NCBI GenBank assembly: GCA_964497095.1
Contig: CAZCCL010000020.1
Location: forward strand, 1-29,482
Length of the DNA stretch: 29,482 nt
Source of the DNA: CAVPLM01 sp964497095
GTDB taxonomy: Bacteria > Actinomycetota > Thermoleophilia > RBG-16-64-13
Direction: 5' to 3'
Below the pieces are notes generated by a model. That model ran no database searches and was not told where the DNA came from. It was given only the letters and a program-made list of their open reading frames with translations. This document shows, one piece after another, positions 13,300 to 22,119 of this stretch. A program made the position numbers and the translations under genes. Within the stretch, counting starts at the first letter, position 1; each line of letters opens with the position of its first letter.

Positions 13300-16206
13300 T
13301 CAGGGACCGGCGTTCTCCAGCGCTTGGAGCGCCGAGATAACATCACCAAGCTGCCTGATCTTCTCTCCGTAGGTCGCCCAATCGTCGAGCCGTTGAGCGG
13401 CACGGGCTTCCTCGTACAGCTGCTCGGCGAGGTCGAGCAGAGCCCCGCGGTCGGTCGGAAGCGTCTCCGAGATCGTCGTCGTAGTCGTGACCGGCGGCAC
13501 AGTGGTCGACGTGACCGATGGGACCGTAGTCGTTGTGGTGGCCCCCGGAGTCGTGGTGGTGGTCCCCGAGGGCGCCGTGGTCGACGGGCCGCCGGGTGCT
13601 CCAGTGAAGATGGTTTCGAGCGCCGCTTTCAGGCTGGGCTCCATCACCACCACATCACCATAGGCCACGATCACTCGGGTCAGTTCGGGGATGGCACTTT
13701 GCTCAGCCTGCAGGTACAGAGGCTCCACGTAGATGAGGGAATCTTCCACCGGTATCACGAGCAAGTTACCTCTTATCACTTCACTGCCCGCCTGGTCCCA
13801 CAGGGTGAGTTGGGCGGAGATGAGCGGGTCGTTGTTGATGCGGGCCTCTACCTGAGCGGGGCCGAACACCAGCTTGTCTTTGGGAAAAGCTATGACGACC
13901 AACTCCCCGTACTTGTCTGCATCCATGCGTGCGGCCATCCAGGAGATCATGTTCTGCTTGGTCCGCGGGGTGAACGGTTGCAGGAGCACGTACTCTTCCT
14001 CGGTCTCACCGGGCAGGCCCATCATCAGGTAGTAGGGCTCGACACTGCGCTCTTCCCCTCCGTACATCTCCGTGGCGATCTCCCAGACGTCCTCTTTGTT
14101 GTAGAAGGTCTGGGGCTCGGTCATGTGATAGACGGAGAGCATCTCGGCCTGAATGCTGAACAGATCCTCCGGATAGCGCAGGTGCCTGCGGATGTCGTCC
14201 GGCATCTCCTCAGCCGGAGTGAACAGCCCAGGAAAGACCTTGCCCCAAGCGTTCGCCAGGGCATCGCCGGGATCGATCTGGTAGAAGGTGACGTCGCCGT
14301 CATAAGCGTCGATGACCACTTTGATGGAGTTTCGGACATAGTTGAAGCCGGTGCTGCTCGGCTGCGAGTTCGGGAATCTATCGGTAGTGGCGTATGCGTC
14401 CCATATCCACACCAAGCTGCCGTCATCGCGGATCACGATATAGGGATCGCGGTCGTACTGGAGGAACGGCGCGAGAGACTGCACACGCTCCTCGAGCGAG
14501 CGCCGGTAAAGGATGCGGGAATCAGGCCGCAGGTAGTCGGACACCAGCAGCTTGATCGTGGCGAAGCGCACGCTGAATATCAACTGGCGCGCGAAACCGC
14601 CGATGCCGACGCCGCCTGTCCCCTCGTACTCGGTGAAAACGTTGTCGTCGCCCATAGGGTAGTTGAACTCCTTGGCCGTCGTCTTGACCAGCACGAAGGA
14701 GTCAGGGACTTCCCCGTAGTAGATCTCGGGGCGCGTGACACTGAGGGACGTCTCACTTCGAGGAGGTATGTCGAGCACGAAGAGCTTGGGTAGCCCCTGT
14801 TCGGTGGCCTCGCTTACGGGGCTTACTACCACCCCATAGCCATGCGTGTAGGTGAGGTGCTGGTTGACCCAGGTCTGGGCTTCACCGCTGAGCTTCGAAT
14901 GGTCGAACTCCCGGGTCGCGACAAGGACCTGTCGATACATGTCATCGACGACATAGCGGTCCACATCCACGTCGGCGAAGGCATAGTAGGAGCGGATTTC
15001 CTGAATCTGCTGGTAGGTGAGCAGAGCCGGGCTGGGATCCCACACCCTGACGTTCTCGATGGTGGCGGCGTTGGCTTCGATGGAGGCTGCGTCGAGATTG
15101 GTGTTCGCCTCGAAGGGGACCAGGTTCACCTCGTCTAGCCCAAAGGCCCAGCGAGTCGACCTGATGTTGTTATAGATGTATTCGGTCTCTTTCTCGATCT
15201 CCGTGGGAGACACGCGGTATTGCTGGATGATGGCCGGGTAGACCTGCCCGGCGAAGAGCCAGGTGAGGAACAGTACCCCGATCGCAATGGCGGGCAGACG
15301 CCAGCCTCTGTAATAGATGTTGATTAGGAAGAGTACCGCGGCGATCACGGCCACAATGGCCAGAAAGCGCAGCACGGGTATCTGCACGTGCACGTCGGTG
15401 TAGCTTGGACCGAAGGTGACACCCCTCTCGGAATAGGCGAGGCCCCAAACGCCCAGCATGTAATCGGCGGCCTTGCCCAGCATCGCCACTGCCGCAATGA
15501 TCGAAAGGTGTGCCTTTACATGCGGCGCAGCCCGGAGACTGCGCCCCTCTATGCCGATGGCCCGATTGGCTATGTAGATACCCAGGACCGCTATGAAGCT
15601 CAGGAGGAAGCAAAGCATCACGTAGGTCAGGACCATCCGGGCGATGGGAAGGGTGAACACGAAGAAGGCGGCATCCCGGTCGAAGACTGGTGCGTCGAAG
15701 CCGAATCCCGCCTGCTGGAAGAAGAGCCATATCCGTTCCCACGATCCGCCGTAGCCGACGGCGAATATCACACCGAGCACGATCGACGCGGCGAGGAAGA
15801 GACGGCGACCGCGCCGGGTCTGGGTGTCGACCAGCTCATAGACCTCGCCCCCGGCCTCGCCCACGGGCTTCAGCTTGGGGATGAAGCGGCGGGCGAGCCT
15901 CACATTGCCGTAGAAGATGGCGAAGAACACCACACCGGCGGCCACCATGACCACCAGCCGGGCCCAGATCCGGGTCCAGAAGACGGTGGTGTAGCCCATC
16001 TCCTGATACCAGAGGTAGTCGGTGAAGAACCGGGAGACCACCCACAGGAGGATGAAGAAGATGATGATCCCCAGGGGGACGAGAACAGCCGTCCGGCCTT
16101 TCCAACCGGCGCGGCGCCACCAACGCACGAAACCTGCCAGTTGATCAGCCGGCGTCTTAGAAGGTACGCCGCGCCCTACTCCGTCATTTTCGCCACCGGG
16201 AACCAT
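13300..16206 (-). CDS. UPF0182 family large membrane protein
   Basis: The ATG at 16206 has AGGAGG just upstream and gives 968 residues; the frame continues to 16311 without a better start. The first about 330 residues hold around seven membrane helices (for instance RTAVLVPLGIIIFFILLWVV and AIAIGVLFLTWLFAGQVYP). The rest is a large, probably extracytoplasmic domain with the family's conserved stretches, such as ETEYIYNNIRSTRWAFGLDE and LTYTHGYGVVVSPV. UPF0182 (COG1615) is widespread in actinobacteria and cyanobacteria and has no settled biochemical role. The last about 95 residues are a Thr/Pro-rich linker (TTTTTPGATTTTTVP) followed by a helical segment (LLDLAEQLYEEARAAQRLDD), as in many actinobacterial members. 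It probably heads a three-gene unit with the two small genes downstream. Confidence 0.93.
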   Translation of the reverse strand: MVPGGENDGVGRGVPSKTPADQLAGFVRWWRRAGWKGRTAVLVPLGIIIFFILLWVVSRFFTDYLWYQEMGYTTVFWTRIWARLVVMVAAGVVFFAIFYGNVRLARRFIPKLKPVGEAGGEVYELVDTQTRRGRRLFLAASIVLGVIFAVGYGGSWERIWLFFQQAGFGFDAPVFDRDAAFFVFTLPIARMVLTYVMLCFLLSFIAVLGIYIANRAIGIEGRSLRAAPHVKAHLSIIAAVAMLGKAADYMLGVWGLAYSERGVTFGPSYTDVHVQIPVLRFLAIVAVIAAVLFLINIYYRGWRLPAIAIGVLFLTWLFAGQVYPAIIQQYRVSPTEIEKETEYIYNNIRSTRWAFGLDEVNLVPFEANTNLDAASIEANAATIENVRVWDPSPALLTYQQIQEIRSYYAFADVDVDRYVVDDMYRQVLVATREFDHSKLSGEAQTWVNQHLTYTHGYGVVVSPVSEATEQGLPKLFVLDIPPRSETSLSVTRPEIYYGEVPDSFVLVKTTAKEFNYPMGDDNVFTEYEGTGGVGIGGFARQLIFSVRFATIKLLVSDYLRPDSRILYRRSLEERVQSLAPFLQYDRDPYIVIRDDGSLVWIWDAYATTDRFPNSQPSSTGFNYVRNSIKVVIDAYDGDVTFYQIDPGDALANAWGKVFPGLFTPAEEMPDDIRRHLRYPEDLFSIQAEMLSVYHMTEPQTFYNKEDVWEIATEMYGGEERSVEPYYLMMGLPGETEEEYVLLQPFTPRTKQNMISWMAARMDADKYGELVVIAFPKDKLVFGPAQVEARINNDPLISAQLTLWDQAGSEVIRGNLLVIPVEDSLIYVEPLYLQAEQSAIPELTRVIVAYGDVVVMEPSLKAALETIFTGAPGGPSTTAPSGTTTTTPGATTTTTVPSVTSTTVPPVTTTTTISETLPTDRGALLDLAEQLYEEARAAQRLDDWATYGEKIRQLGDVISALQALENAGP

Positions 16207-16387
16207 GAGGCCTCCTGGGTCGGGGTTCTCCGATGTGACCACGATGAAATCCCCACGGCCCACCGCCTCGCTCGCTGCGGCCAAGCGTCCGATCCGCACG
16301 GCTCTTGGCAATCTATCACATGCGGCGGTATCGATGCAGCGACATGACCCTCGCGGGAGGCTTCACAAACCAACTTGGTCTGTCAGG

Positions 16388-16567
16388 CTAGCCTGCTATC
16401 ACGAAAGAGACCCAGCCGGTCGGCCCGTAGGCCTTGACCAGGTGTTTGGGACCGAGGCGTGCAAAAAGGAGCAGTGCTCCACCCTCCACTTCCCATTCGC
16501 TGGCTTCTATGGCTTCTTCGTATTGACTGCCGTCGGCTTTGTTCAGGGTCACGATAAACCTCAGCAT
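16388..16567 (-). CDS. Small hypothetical protein (59 residues)
   Basis: The frame is open much further upstream, but the sensible part starts at the ATG at 16567, after AGGGGGAG at a short distance. The product (MLRFIVTLNKADGSQYEEA, then WEVEGGALLLFARLGPKHLV) has a pattern of short beta strands and a helix. No family is recognised. It lies alone upstream of the UPF0182 gene on the same strand, 181 bases from it. Confidence 0.55.
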   Translation of the reverse strand: MLRFIVTLNKADGSQYEEAIEASEWEVEGGALLLFARLGPKHLVKAYGPTGWVSFVIAG

Positions 16568-16918
16568 GGCTCCCCCTGTCGACAAGAGATCGATCCATGA
16601 CCACGGTACGCCCTCCACGAAGGATGAGACAAGCCCGATAACACGCTCGTAGCCCGCGGTCACAAGCTGGAACTGACACTCTCTCCGGTTGACACATGCG
16701 AGCAGAGTGGGTTCTAATGGCAGGGTATGGCACTTGTCTAGCCACGAAGAACGCACCTTTGGGCCGGTTGCAGGGCGCAGCCCGGCATGACGCCGGCTGA
16801 GCGCGCGCGGTCGTCTCTTCGCGCGGTCTTCGAGCTCCAAGAATCCCCGCAAGCAAACCCAGGTAGCCTGTCCGCGCCGGCTTGGCAGCCTGGCTCAAGA
16901 AGGGTGAAAGACACCACC
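16568..16918. other. Divergent intergenic region
   Basis: These 351 bases lie between a minus-strand small gene and a plus-strand methyltransferase gene. Long frames run through it on both strands but lack family similarity and ribosome binding sites. I see no RNA gene or clear promoter motif. Confidence 0.45.
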
Positions 16919-17752
16919 ATGGACGAACAAGAACAATGGCGTCTCTTCTACGAGATATTCGACCCGTCGTTCCCGCGGCTGGGCCCGGGAGGTGACGCTT
17001 CCACCCTGCGCGCTCTGGGCAGACTGCTGGCAGCCGGGGGTCGAGGCACGGACAGACCGCAGCCCAGGCGCATGCGGGTCCTGGACATCGGCTGTGGCAC
17101 CGGCGCGCAGACGCTGCAACTGGCCCGTCATCTGGACTGCACCATCTTGGCCGTAGACAACCACCAGCCGTACTTGGACGAGCTGGAGAGGCGCGCCCGC
17201 GCCGAGGGTCTGGCGGAGAAGATCCGTCCTTGCCTGAAAGACATGCACGCCTTGAGCGAAGAGGATGGGGTCTTCGACCTCGTGTGGGCGGAGGGATCTC
17301 TCTTCGTCATGGGCTTCCAGGCCGGACTCGAGCTCTGCTTCGCCCGACTGGTGCCCGGTGGGTTGGCGGCGGTCTCCGAAATCGCCTGGCTGCTTCCCGA
17401 TTCGCCGGCGGAGTGCGCGGAGTTCTTCGCCGCCGAGTATCCGGCCATGCTTGACCTGGCAGCCAACGAGAAGCTCATCGCCGACTGTGGGTTCGCACTG
17501 GTAGACGAGTTTGTGCTCCCCGATTCATCGTGGTGGGACTCGTACTACCGCCCACTCGAAGCTCGTCTTGCCCGGTATCGCGAGAGGTCCACCGCCGACC
17601 CTGAGAAGCTGGAGTTGTTGGGGCGGATCCAAAGGGAGATCGACATGCGCCGCGAGTACGCGAAGTACTACGGCAATGCGTTCTTCCTGCTGCAGCGGCC
17701 GGGCTCGGCGGCATCTGACCACCCGACTGCGCGCGTGACCACAGAGGAGTGA
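16919..17752 (+). CDS. Class I SAM-dependent methyltransferase
   Basis: The 277-residue protein carries the Rossmann motif I VLDIGCGTGAQT at residues 55-66, which binds S-adenosylmethionine, followed by TILAVDNHQPYLDEL (motif II with the acidic residue that holds the ribose), FDLVWAEGSLFVMGF and the motif LVPGGLAAVSEIAWL. It is thus a methyltransferase of the UbiE/Methyltransf_11/25 type; the substrate, small molecule rather than nucleic acid, is a guess. The ATG at 16919 is the first after which the sequence looks protein-like, although the best ribosome binding site candidate (AAGGGTG) is about 12 bases away. The gene is bounded on the right by a scrap of the tRNA-Ser repeat (copy E). Confidence 0.86.
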   Translation: MDEQEQWRLFYEIFDPSFPRLGPGGDASTLRALGRLLAAGGRGTDRPQPRRMRVLDIGCGTGAQTLQLARHLDCTILAVDNHQPYLDELERRARAEGLAEKIRPCLKDMHALSEEDGVFDLVWAEGSLFVMGFQAGLELCFARLVPGGLAAVSEIAWLLPDSPAECAEFFAAEYPAMLDLAANEKLIADCGFALVDEFVLPDSSWWDSYYRPLEARLARYRERSTADPEKLELLGRIQREIDMRREYAKYYGNAFFLLQRPGSAASDHPTARVTTEE

Positions 17753-17763
17753 TCTAGCTCTCG

Positions 17764-17791
17764 CGACGGGGGATTCGAAAGCCCGGTACCG
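17764..17791 (-). repeat. Repeat fragment E: tRNA-Ser T-arm-like scrap
   Basis: The stretch contains GGGGGATTCGAAAG then CCCGGTACCG, matching GGGGGATTCGAACC plus CCCGGTACCG of the tRNA-Ser half at 23440-23463, except in the loop-closing bases. It is only a T-arm remnant, placed in the gap between the methyltransferase and typA. Confidence 0.6.
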
Positions 17792-17897
17792 ATCGACGCT
17801 TCACCCCGCGCGCTGTGCATAGCCGCCCGACTCCTGTGGGTACCGCGTCATCCACTACTCCCGGTTCGTCCCCGCGTGCCGGCATGTCCTCGGCTTC

Positions 17898-19739
17898 TCA
17901 TCGGCCGTCTGCCGCTCGGCGATCCTCGCGCTTGCGCTGTTCCGCGTCCAGGATGGCCTTGCGGACGCGAACCGATCTGGGAGTGGCCTCCACGAGCTCG
18001 TCCCCGACTATCCACTCCAGGGCCTGGTCGAGGTTGGGCTTGCGGGGGACCTTGAGGCCCACGTCGATGTCTTTCTTCTCGGAGCGGTAGTTCCCCAGCT
18101 TCTTGGTCTTGGTCGGGTTGCAGACCAGATCCTCCGGCCTCGAGTGCTCGCCCACGACCATCCCCTTGTAGACGCGATCGCCGGGCGAGATGAAGAGCGT
18201 GCCGCGGGCCTGCAGGCTCTCCAGCTGGTAGCTGGTAGCGACGCCTGCCTCGATACTGATGAGCGAGCCGCGGTTGCGTGCCACTACCTCTCCGGCCCAC
18301 GGTCGATAGCCGCTGACCCGCGAGCTCATCACGCCGTTGCCCCTCGTTTCGGTCAGGAACTCGGTACGGTAACCGATCAGGCCGCGGGTGGGAATGGCAA
18401 AATCGAGCCTAACGACGCCCGTGTCTCCCGCGTGCATCCCGATCAGCTCGCCCTTGCGCCGGGCGAGCTTCTCGATGACCACACCCTGGAACTCCTCGGG
18501 TACCTCGACCACGAGGTCCTCGTAGGGCTCGAGAAGGTCGCCGTCCGCGTTCCGGCGCGTGATGACCTCGGGCTTCGAAACGCACAGTTCGATGCCCTCC
18601 CGCCGCATCTCCTCGATGAGGATGGCCAGGTGAAGTTCTCCCCGCCCCGACACCTTCACCCCGTCGGACCGACCCAGGTCTTCCACGCGAAGCGCCACAT
18701 TCACCCTCGCTTCGCGCTCTAAGCGGTCCTTGATCTGGCGTAGTGTCGCTGCGTTGCCCTCCTCGCCGGCGAACGGACCGGTGTTCACCAGGAAAAGCAT
18801 GGATACCGTCGGCTCCTCGATCTTAAGCGGCGGCAGGGCCGGATCCACGAATTCTGGAGAGCTGATGGTGTCGCCGATGTGAAGTTCCTCCGGGCCCACG
18901 ATCCAGACGATGTCGCCGGCGCCGATCTCGTCTACCTCTGCGCGCTCCAGGCCTCGGGTGGCATAAAGGCGGGAGCTGCGAGTCACGACGGCGTCCAGCG
19001 ACGGGCTTGTCACCACGATCTCCTCGCCGAGCCGGTGGGTGCCCGAGAGCGCGCGACCGCAGCCGATGCGCCCGAGATAGTCGCTCCAGGCCAGCGTCGA
19101 TATCTGCATGCGGAAGGGTTTGCTCCGGTCGACATGGGGCGCGGGGACCTTCTCTATGATGGTCTCGAAGAGGTCGTCCATGCCCTCCCAGCGGTCGCTC
19201 TCGAGATCTTTGACCAGCCACCCGTCGAGCCCTGAGCCATAGAGCACGGGGAAGTCCGCCTGCTCGTCGGTGGCGCCCAGCTCGAGGAAGAGGTCGAAGG
19301 TCTCCTCGAGGGCCCGCTGGGGATTGGCATGCGGACGGTCCACCTTGTTCACGATAACGATGGGGCGGTAACCGAGGCGCAGAGCGCGGCTGAGCACATA
19401 GCGGGTCTGCGGCATCGGGCCTTCATTGGCGTCGACCAGCAGTAGCACCGAGTCGACCATGGACAGCACCCGCTCCACCTCGCCCGAGAAATCGGCATGG
19501 CCTGGGGTATCGACCAGGTTGATGCGGTACCCCTTCCAGTCCACGGTGCAGTGCTTGGACCGGATCGTGATCCCGCGCTCGCGCTCGAGGTCGTACGAGT
19601 CCATCACCCGCTCCTCCACGCGGGCGTTCTCGCGGAAGACGTGAGCGGCCCGGAAGATCGAGTCGATAAGCGTGGTCTTGCCGTGGTCGATATGGGCGAT
19701 GATCGCCACGTTTCGTATGTGTGCAGCCGAAAGCGACAT
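17898..19739 (-). CDS. typA: TypA/BipA ribosome-associated GTPase
   Basis: With the ATG at 19739 the protein has 613 residues, the normal size of TypA/BipA. GTPase motifs are intact: the P-loop AHIDHGKTT (15-23), RGITI with the switch I Thr at 58, DTPGH at 78-82 and NKVDR at 131-135. EF-G-like domains follow, with the family-specific C-terminal domain (RGLIGYRTEFLTETRGNGVM, then a Lys/Arg-rich end) that contacts the ribosome near the peptidyl transferase centre. It acts in ribosome assembly and translation under stress or low temperature. No clear ribosome binding site lies in the usual window; AAAGG is about 14 bases upstream. A plus-strand gene diverges from it. Confidence 0.96.
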   Translation of the reverse strand: MSLSAAHIRNVAIIAHIDHGKTTLIDSIFRAAHVFRENARVEERVMDSYDLERERGITIRSKHCTVDWKGYRINLVDTPGHADFSGEVERVLSMVDSVLLLVDANEGPMPQTRYVLSRALRLGYRPIVIVNKVDRPHANPQRALEETFDLFLELGATDEQADFPVLYGSGLDGWLVKDLESDRWEGMDDLFETIIEKVPAPHVDRSKPFRMQISTLAWSDYLGRIGCGRALSGTHRLGEEIVVTSPSLDAVVTRSSRLYATRGLERAEVDEIGAGDIVWIVGPEELHIGDTISSPEFVDPALPPLKIEEPTVSMLFLVNTGPFAGEEGNAATLRQIKDRLEREARVNVALRVEDLGRSDGVKVSGRGELHLAILIEEMRREGIELCVSKPEVITRRNADGDLLEPYEDLVVEVPEEFQGVVIEKLARRKGELIGMHAGDTGVVRLDFAIPTRGLIGYRTEFLTETRGNGVMSSRVSGYRPWAGEVVARNRGSLISIEAGVATSYQLESLQARGTLFISPGDRVYKGMVVGEHSRPEDLVCNPTKTKKLGNYRSEKKDIDVGLKVPRKPNLDQALEWIVGDELVEATPRSVRVRKAILDAEQRKREDRRAADGR

Positions 19740-19985
19740 GTTGACGCTTGGGGACCTTTCTGTCGGTAGCCGGCGGTGTCGGCAGGGACCGGGGATTATA
19801 CAGGGTACTCCGCGTCTATGGCCCTTGAAGCCGGCGGTGGCGGTCGACTGGATGCTAATGCGGACAGCTCGGCGCAACCCCCATAAGTTGCCAAGCTCCG
19901 TAAGTACTCAGGATGATGAGCGATGCGTCCTGTTACCATTGATCTCGATTTCGCGTGAGCCGAAACCGTCCGACAGGAGCATCAC

Positions 19986-20870
19986 ATGGCCAACAAGCAG
20001 GGAGCCTCGTCGATCGCCGCTTCGCTCGCGGTCGTCCTCGTCGGTGCTCTGGTTGCATGGGCGGGCTCACAGGGTGGGGTCGGTGTTGGGAGTATGCCGG
20101 TCTTCGCGCTCATCGTCTGCTACGCCTTCATCGTGCAGTGGCTGGCCTTCGTACCGTCGTACCTCGGACAGACCGAGCGCTACTACGATCTCACGGGCAG
20201 CTTCACCTACATCTCGGCCATCGTGCTCGCCGTGGTCCTGAGCGGGGCCACCGATGCCCGCTCGATCCTGTTGCTCGCGCTCGTGCTCGTGTGGGCGGGA
20301 CGCTTGGGGCCGTTCCTCTTTCGCCGTGTGCGCCGAGCGGGCAAAGACGACCGCTTCGACGAGATCAAGCGTTCGTTCTCCCGCCTCTTGATGACGTGGA
20401 CGCTGCAAGGGCTGTGGGTGAGCCTGACGCTTTCCGCCGCGCTGGCGGCCGTGACATCGACCGAGCCCAAGGGACTCGACGTGTTCGCGTTCGTAGGTCT
20501 CGCCGTGTGGATGCTCGGCTTCGCGCTCGAAGCCACCGCCGACCTGCAGAAGAGCCGTTTCCGCGCGGATCCCGCCAACAAGGGCTCGTTCATCACCTCG
20601 GGCCTGTGGGCGATCTCACGGCACCCGAACTACTTCGGCGAGATCACGTTGTGGATCGGCATCGCAGTCATCGCTCTACCGGTGCTCCGGGGCTGGCAGT
20701 TCGTGACCCTGATCTCGCCGGTCTTCGTCTACCTGCTCATCACCCGCGTGAGCGGCGTGCCGCTCCTGGAGAAGAAGGCCGACGCGAGGTGGGGTGGCGA
20801 GGAAGCGTACGAGGCGTATAAACGGCGGACGCCGGTCCTGGTTCCCTTTCTGGGACGCAGACAGCGCTAG
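19986..20870 (+). CDS. DUF1295 / steroid 5-alpha-reductase-like membrane protein
   Basis: The ATG at 19986 is preceded by AGGAG with a six-base spacer. The 294-residue protein has about seven hydrophobic segments and the family hallmark SGLWAISRHPNYFGEI (residues 205-220), near the C-terminus, as well as YEAYKRRTPVLVPFLG at the end. DUF1295 proteins share a fold with steroid 5-alpha reductases and isoprenylcysteine methyltransferases, whose RHPxYxGE motif lies in the cofactor site. The substrate in bacteria is unknown; fatty acid or sterol-like lipids are often suggested. The next gene on the strand is an MDR oxidoreductase after 152 bases, with repeat scrap H in between. Confidence 0.9.
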   Translation: MANKQGASSIAASLAVVLVGALVAWAGSQGGVGVGSMPVFALIVCYAFIVQWLAFVPSYLGQTERYYDLTGSFTYISAIVLAVVLSGATDARSILLLALVLVWAGRLGPFLFRRVRRAGKDDRFDEIKRSFSRLLMTWTLQGLWVSLTLSAALAAVTSTEPKGLDVFAFVGLAVWMLGFALEATADLQKSRFRADPANKGSFITSGLWAISRHPNYFGEITLWIGIAVIALPVLRGWQFVTLISPVFVYLLITRVSGVPLLEKKADARWGGEEAYEAYKRRTPVLVPFLGRRQR

Positions 20871-20910
20871 CCCGGGCATCTGCCCAGGGGTGTAACAGCT
20901 CTCGTGACGG

Positions 20911-20957
20911 ACTGTCCGGCTAGATCCTGGGAGTTTGCCACCAAGATGCCACCAGGG
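20911..20957 (-). repeat. Repeat fragment H (CTGTCCGG / GTTTGCCACC variant)
   Basis: The plus strand reads CTGTCCGGC then GGGAGTTTGCCACCAAGATG and CCACCA. A near copy (CTGTCCGGTGAG, GGGGAGTTTGCCACCAAGGTG, CCGCC) lies at 23569-23613. On the minus strand both translate, in the same frame, to HLGGKLPGS(S/H)RT, which suggests a common protein-coding origin. Confidence 0.6.
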
Positions 20958-21022
20958 GCATTGACTGACTACACGGTGTCCCTGGAACATGTTGCTCCAG
21001 TACTGCACGCAAGGAGTTGCCG

Positions 21023-21970
21023 ATGAGGACACTAGAGTTCGAAAGATACGGTCCGCCGGAAGTCCTGAAGCTCAAAGAAGTCAAGAAGCCCGAGCCCGGC
21101 GGGGGCGAGGTCCTGATCGAGATCAAGGCTGCCGCTATCAATCCGAGCGACGTCAAGAACGTGGCCGGTCATTTCAGTTCACCCGTTCCCCGTGTGCCCG
21201 GGCGGGATTTCGCCGGAGTGGTGGTCGCCGGTGAAGCCGACCTCGGACTGGAGGTCTGGGGCAGTGGCCCCGGCTTCGGCGTCGTTCGCGATGGGGCACA
21301 CACCGAATACATCGTCATGCCTGGGGAATGGGTCTCGAAAAAGCCCGAATCGCTTTCGATGGAGGAGGCGGCCGCGATCGGCGTGCCCTATCTCACCGCT
21401 TGGTCGGCGCTCGTGCAGACCGGCGCCGTCGAACCTGGGGAGACGGTGCTGATCGTCGGGGTCACGGGTGCCGTCGGCCGCGCTGCTACTCAGATAGCCC
21501 ACTGGAGGGGCGCTCGGGTGATCGGGGCCTGCAGGAGTACGGGCAGTGCCTCGGAAGCCGATGCCGTCATCGATGTCACATGCGCGGAGCTTGACAAAGA
21601 GGTCCGCGCACTGACCGACGGGAGGGGCGCAGACCTGGTGTTGGACGCGGTTGGAGCTCACATGTTCGAGCCCTCGCTGAAGTGTCTTCGTCCGGAAGGC
21701 CGCCAGATCGCTATCACCAGCTCGATAGAGAGGAGGGTGTCCTTCGACTTGATCGATTTCTATCGCAACCGTTCGCGTCTCCTCGGAGTGAACACCATGG
21801 TGCTGACCGGGACAGCGACCGCGGAGATGCTGAACGAGCTGCGCCGCGGTTTTGAGGAGGGCCATCTGCGTCCGCCGGAGGTGTCGACCTGGCCACTCGA
21901 GCGCGCCGTCGAAGCATACGAGGCAGTCGGTCGAGGCGGCGCCCGCACAAAGCACATTCTGGTCCCATAA
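21023..21970 (+). CDS. Zinc-independent MDR oxidoreductase (quinone-reductase type)
   Basis: The ATG at 21023 has AAGGAG six bases upstream; an in-frame TTG six bases earlier is less likely. The 315-residue protein belongs to the medium-chain dehydrogenase/reductase superfamily: the GroES-like part shows AAAINPSDVKNVAGHF and RVPGRDFAGVV, and the Rossmann part shows VGVTGAVGRAATQIA (145-159), the NADPH-binding loop of quinone oxidoreductases. The zinc-binding Cys and His residues of alcohol dehydrogenases are absent. It probably reduces a quinone or an alpha,beta-unsaturated carbonyl with NADPH. It stands alone, convergent with the antiporter gene. Confidence 0.9.
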   Translation: MRTLEFERYGPPEVLKLKEVKKPEPGGGEVLIEIKAAAINPSDVKNVAGHFSSPVPRVPGRDFAGVVVAGEADLGLEVWGSGPGFGVVRDGAHTEYIVMPGEWVSKKPESLSMEEAAAIGVPYLTAWSALVQTGAVEPGETVLIVGVTGAVGRAATQIAHWRGARVIGACRSTGSASEADAVIDVTCAELDKEVRALTDGRGADLVLDAVGAHMFEPSLKCLRPEGRQIAITSSIERRVSFDLIDFYRNRSRLLGVNTMVLTGTATAEMLNELRRGFEEGHLRPPEVSTWPLERAVEAYEAVGRGGARTKHILVP

Positions 21971-22045
21971 GGGCAGTCGGTGGCCAGCCCGGTTGCGAAC
22001 CTGGCCTTCCTGAACCCGCTCGCGAGCTCGATTGCGCGCTTTTCG

Positions 22046-22071
22046 ACGTGGATGAGACAACCTGTCCACGT
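22046..22071. repeat. Inverted repeat between convergent genes
   Basis: ACGTGGA (22046-22052) and TCCACGT (22065-22071) form a perfect seven-base stem with a 12-base loop. It lies between the stops of the MDR oxidoreductase and the antiporter, where a terminator is expected, but no T-run follows on either strand. Confidence 0.35.
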
Positions 22072-22119
22072 GGAAATGAGGTCTGCCCTAGTCAGCTTGT
22101 GCCGACTCGGCCGCTCTTC

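Noticed and set aside
13324..14793. A 489-codon open frame on the plus strand opposite the UPF0182 gene
   Set aside because: It is antisense to a clearly real gene, has no family pattern or ribosome binding site, and results from the GC-rich third positions of the true gene.
19955..20821. A 288-codon frame overlapping the DUF1295 gene in another phase
   Set aside because: It is Arg-rich and has no family likeness, whereas the other phase has the RHPNYFGE motif, membrane helices and a good ribosome binding site.
20874..20893. CCCGGGCATCTGCCCAGGG as a terminator after the DUF1295 gene
   Set aside because: The stem is bulged and there is no T-run; it could be a weak hairpin but is not supported as a terminator.
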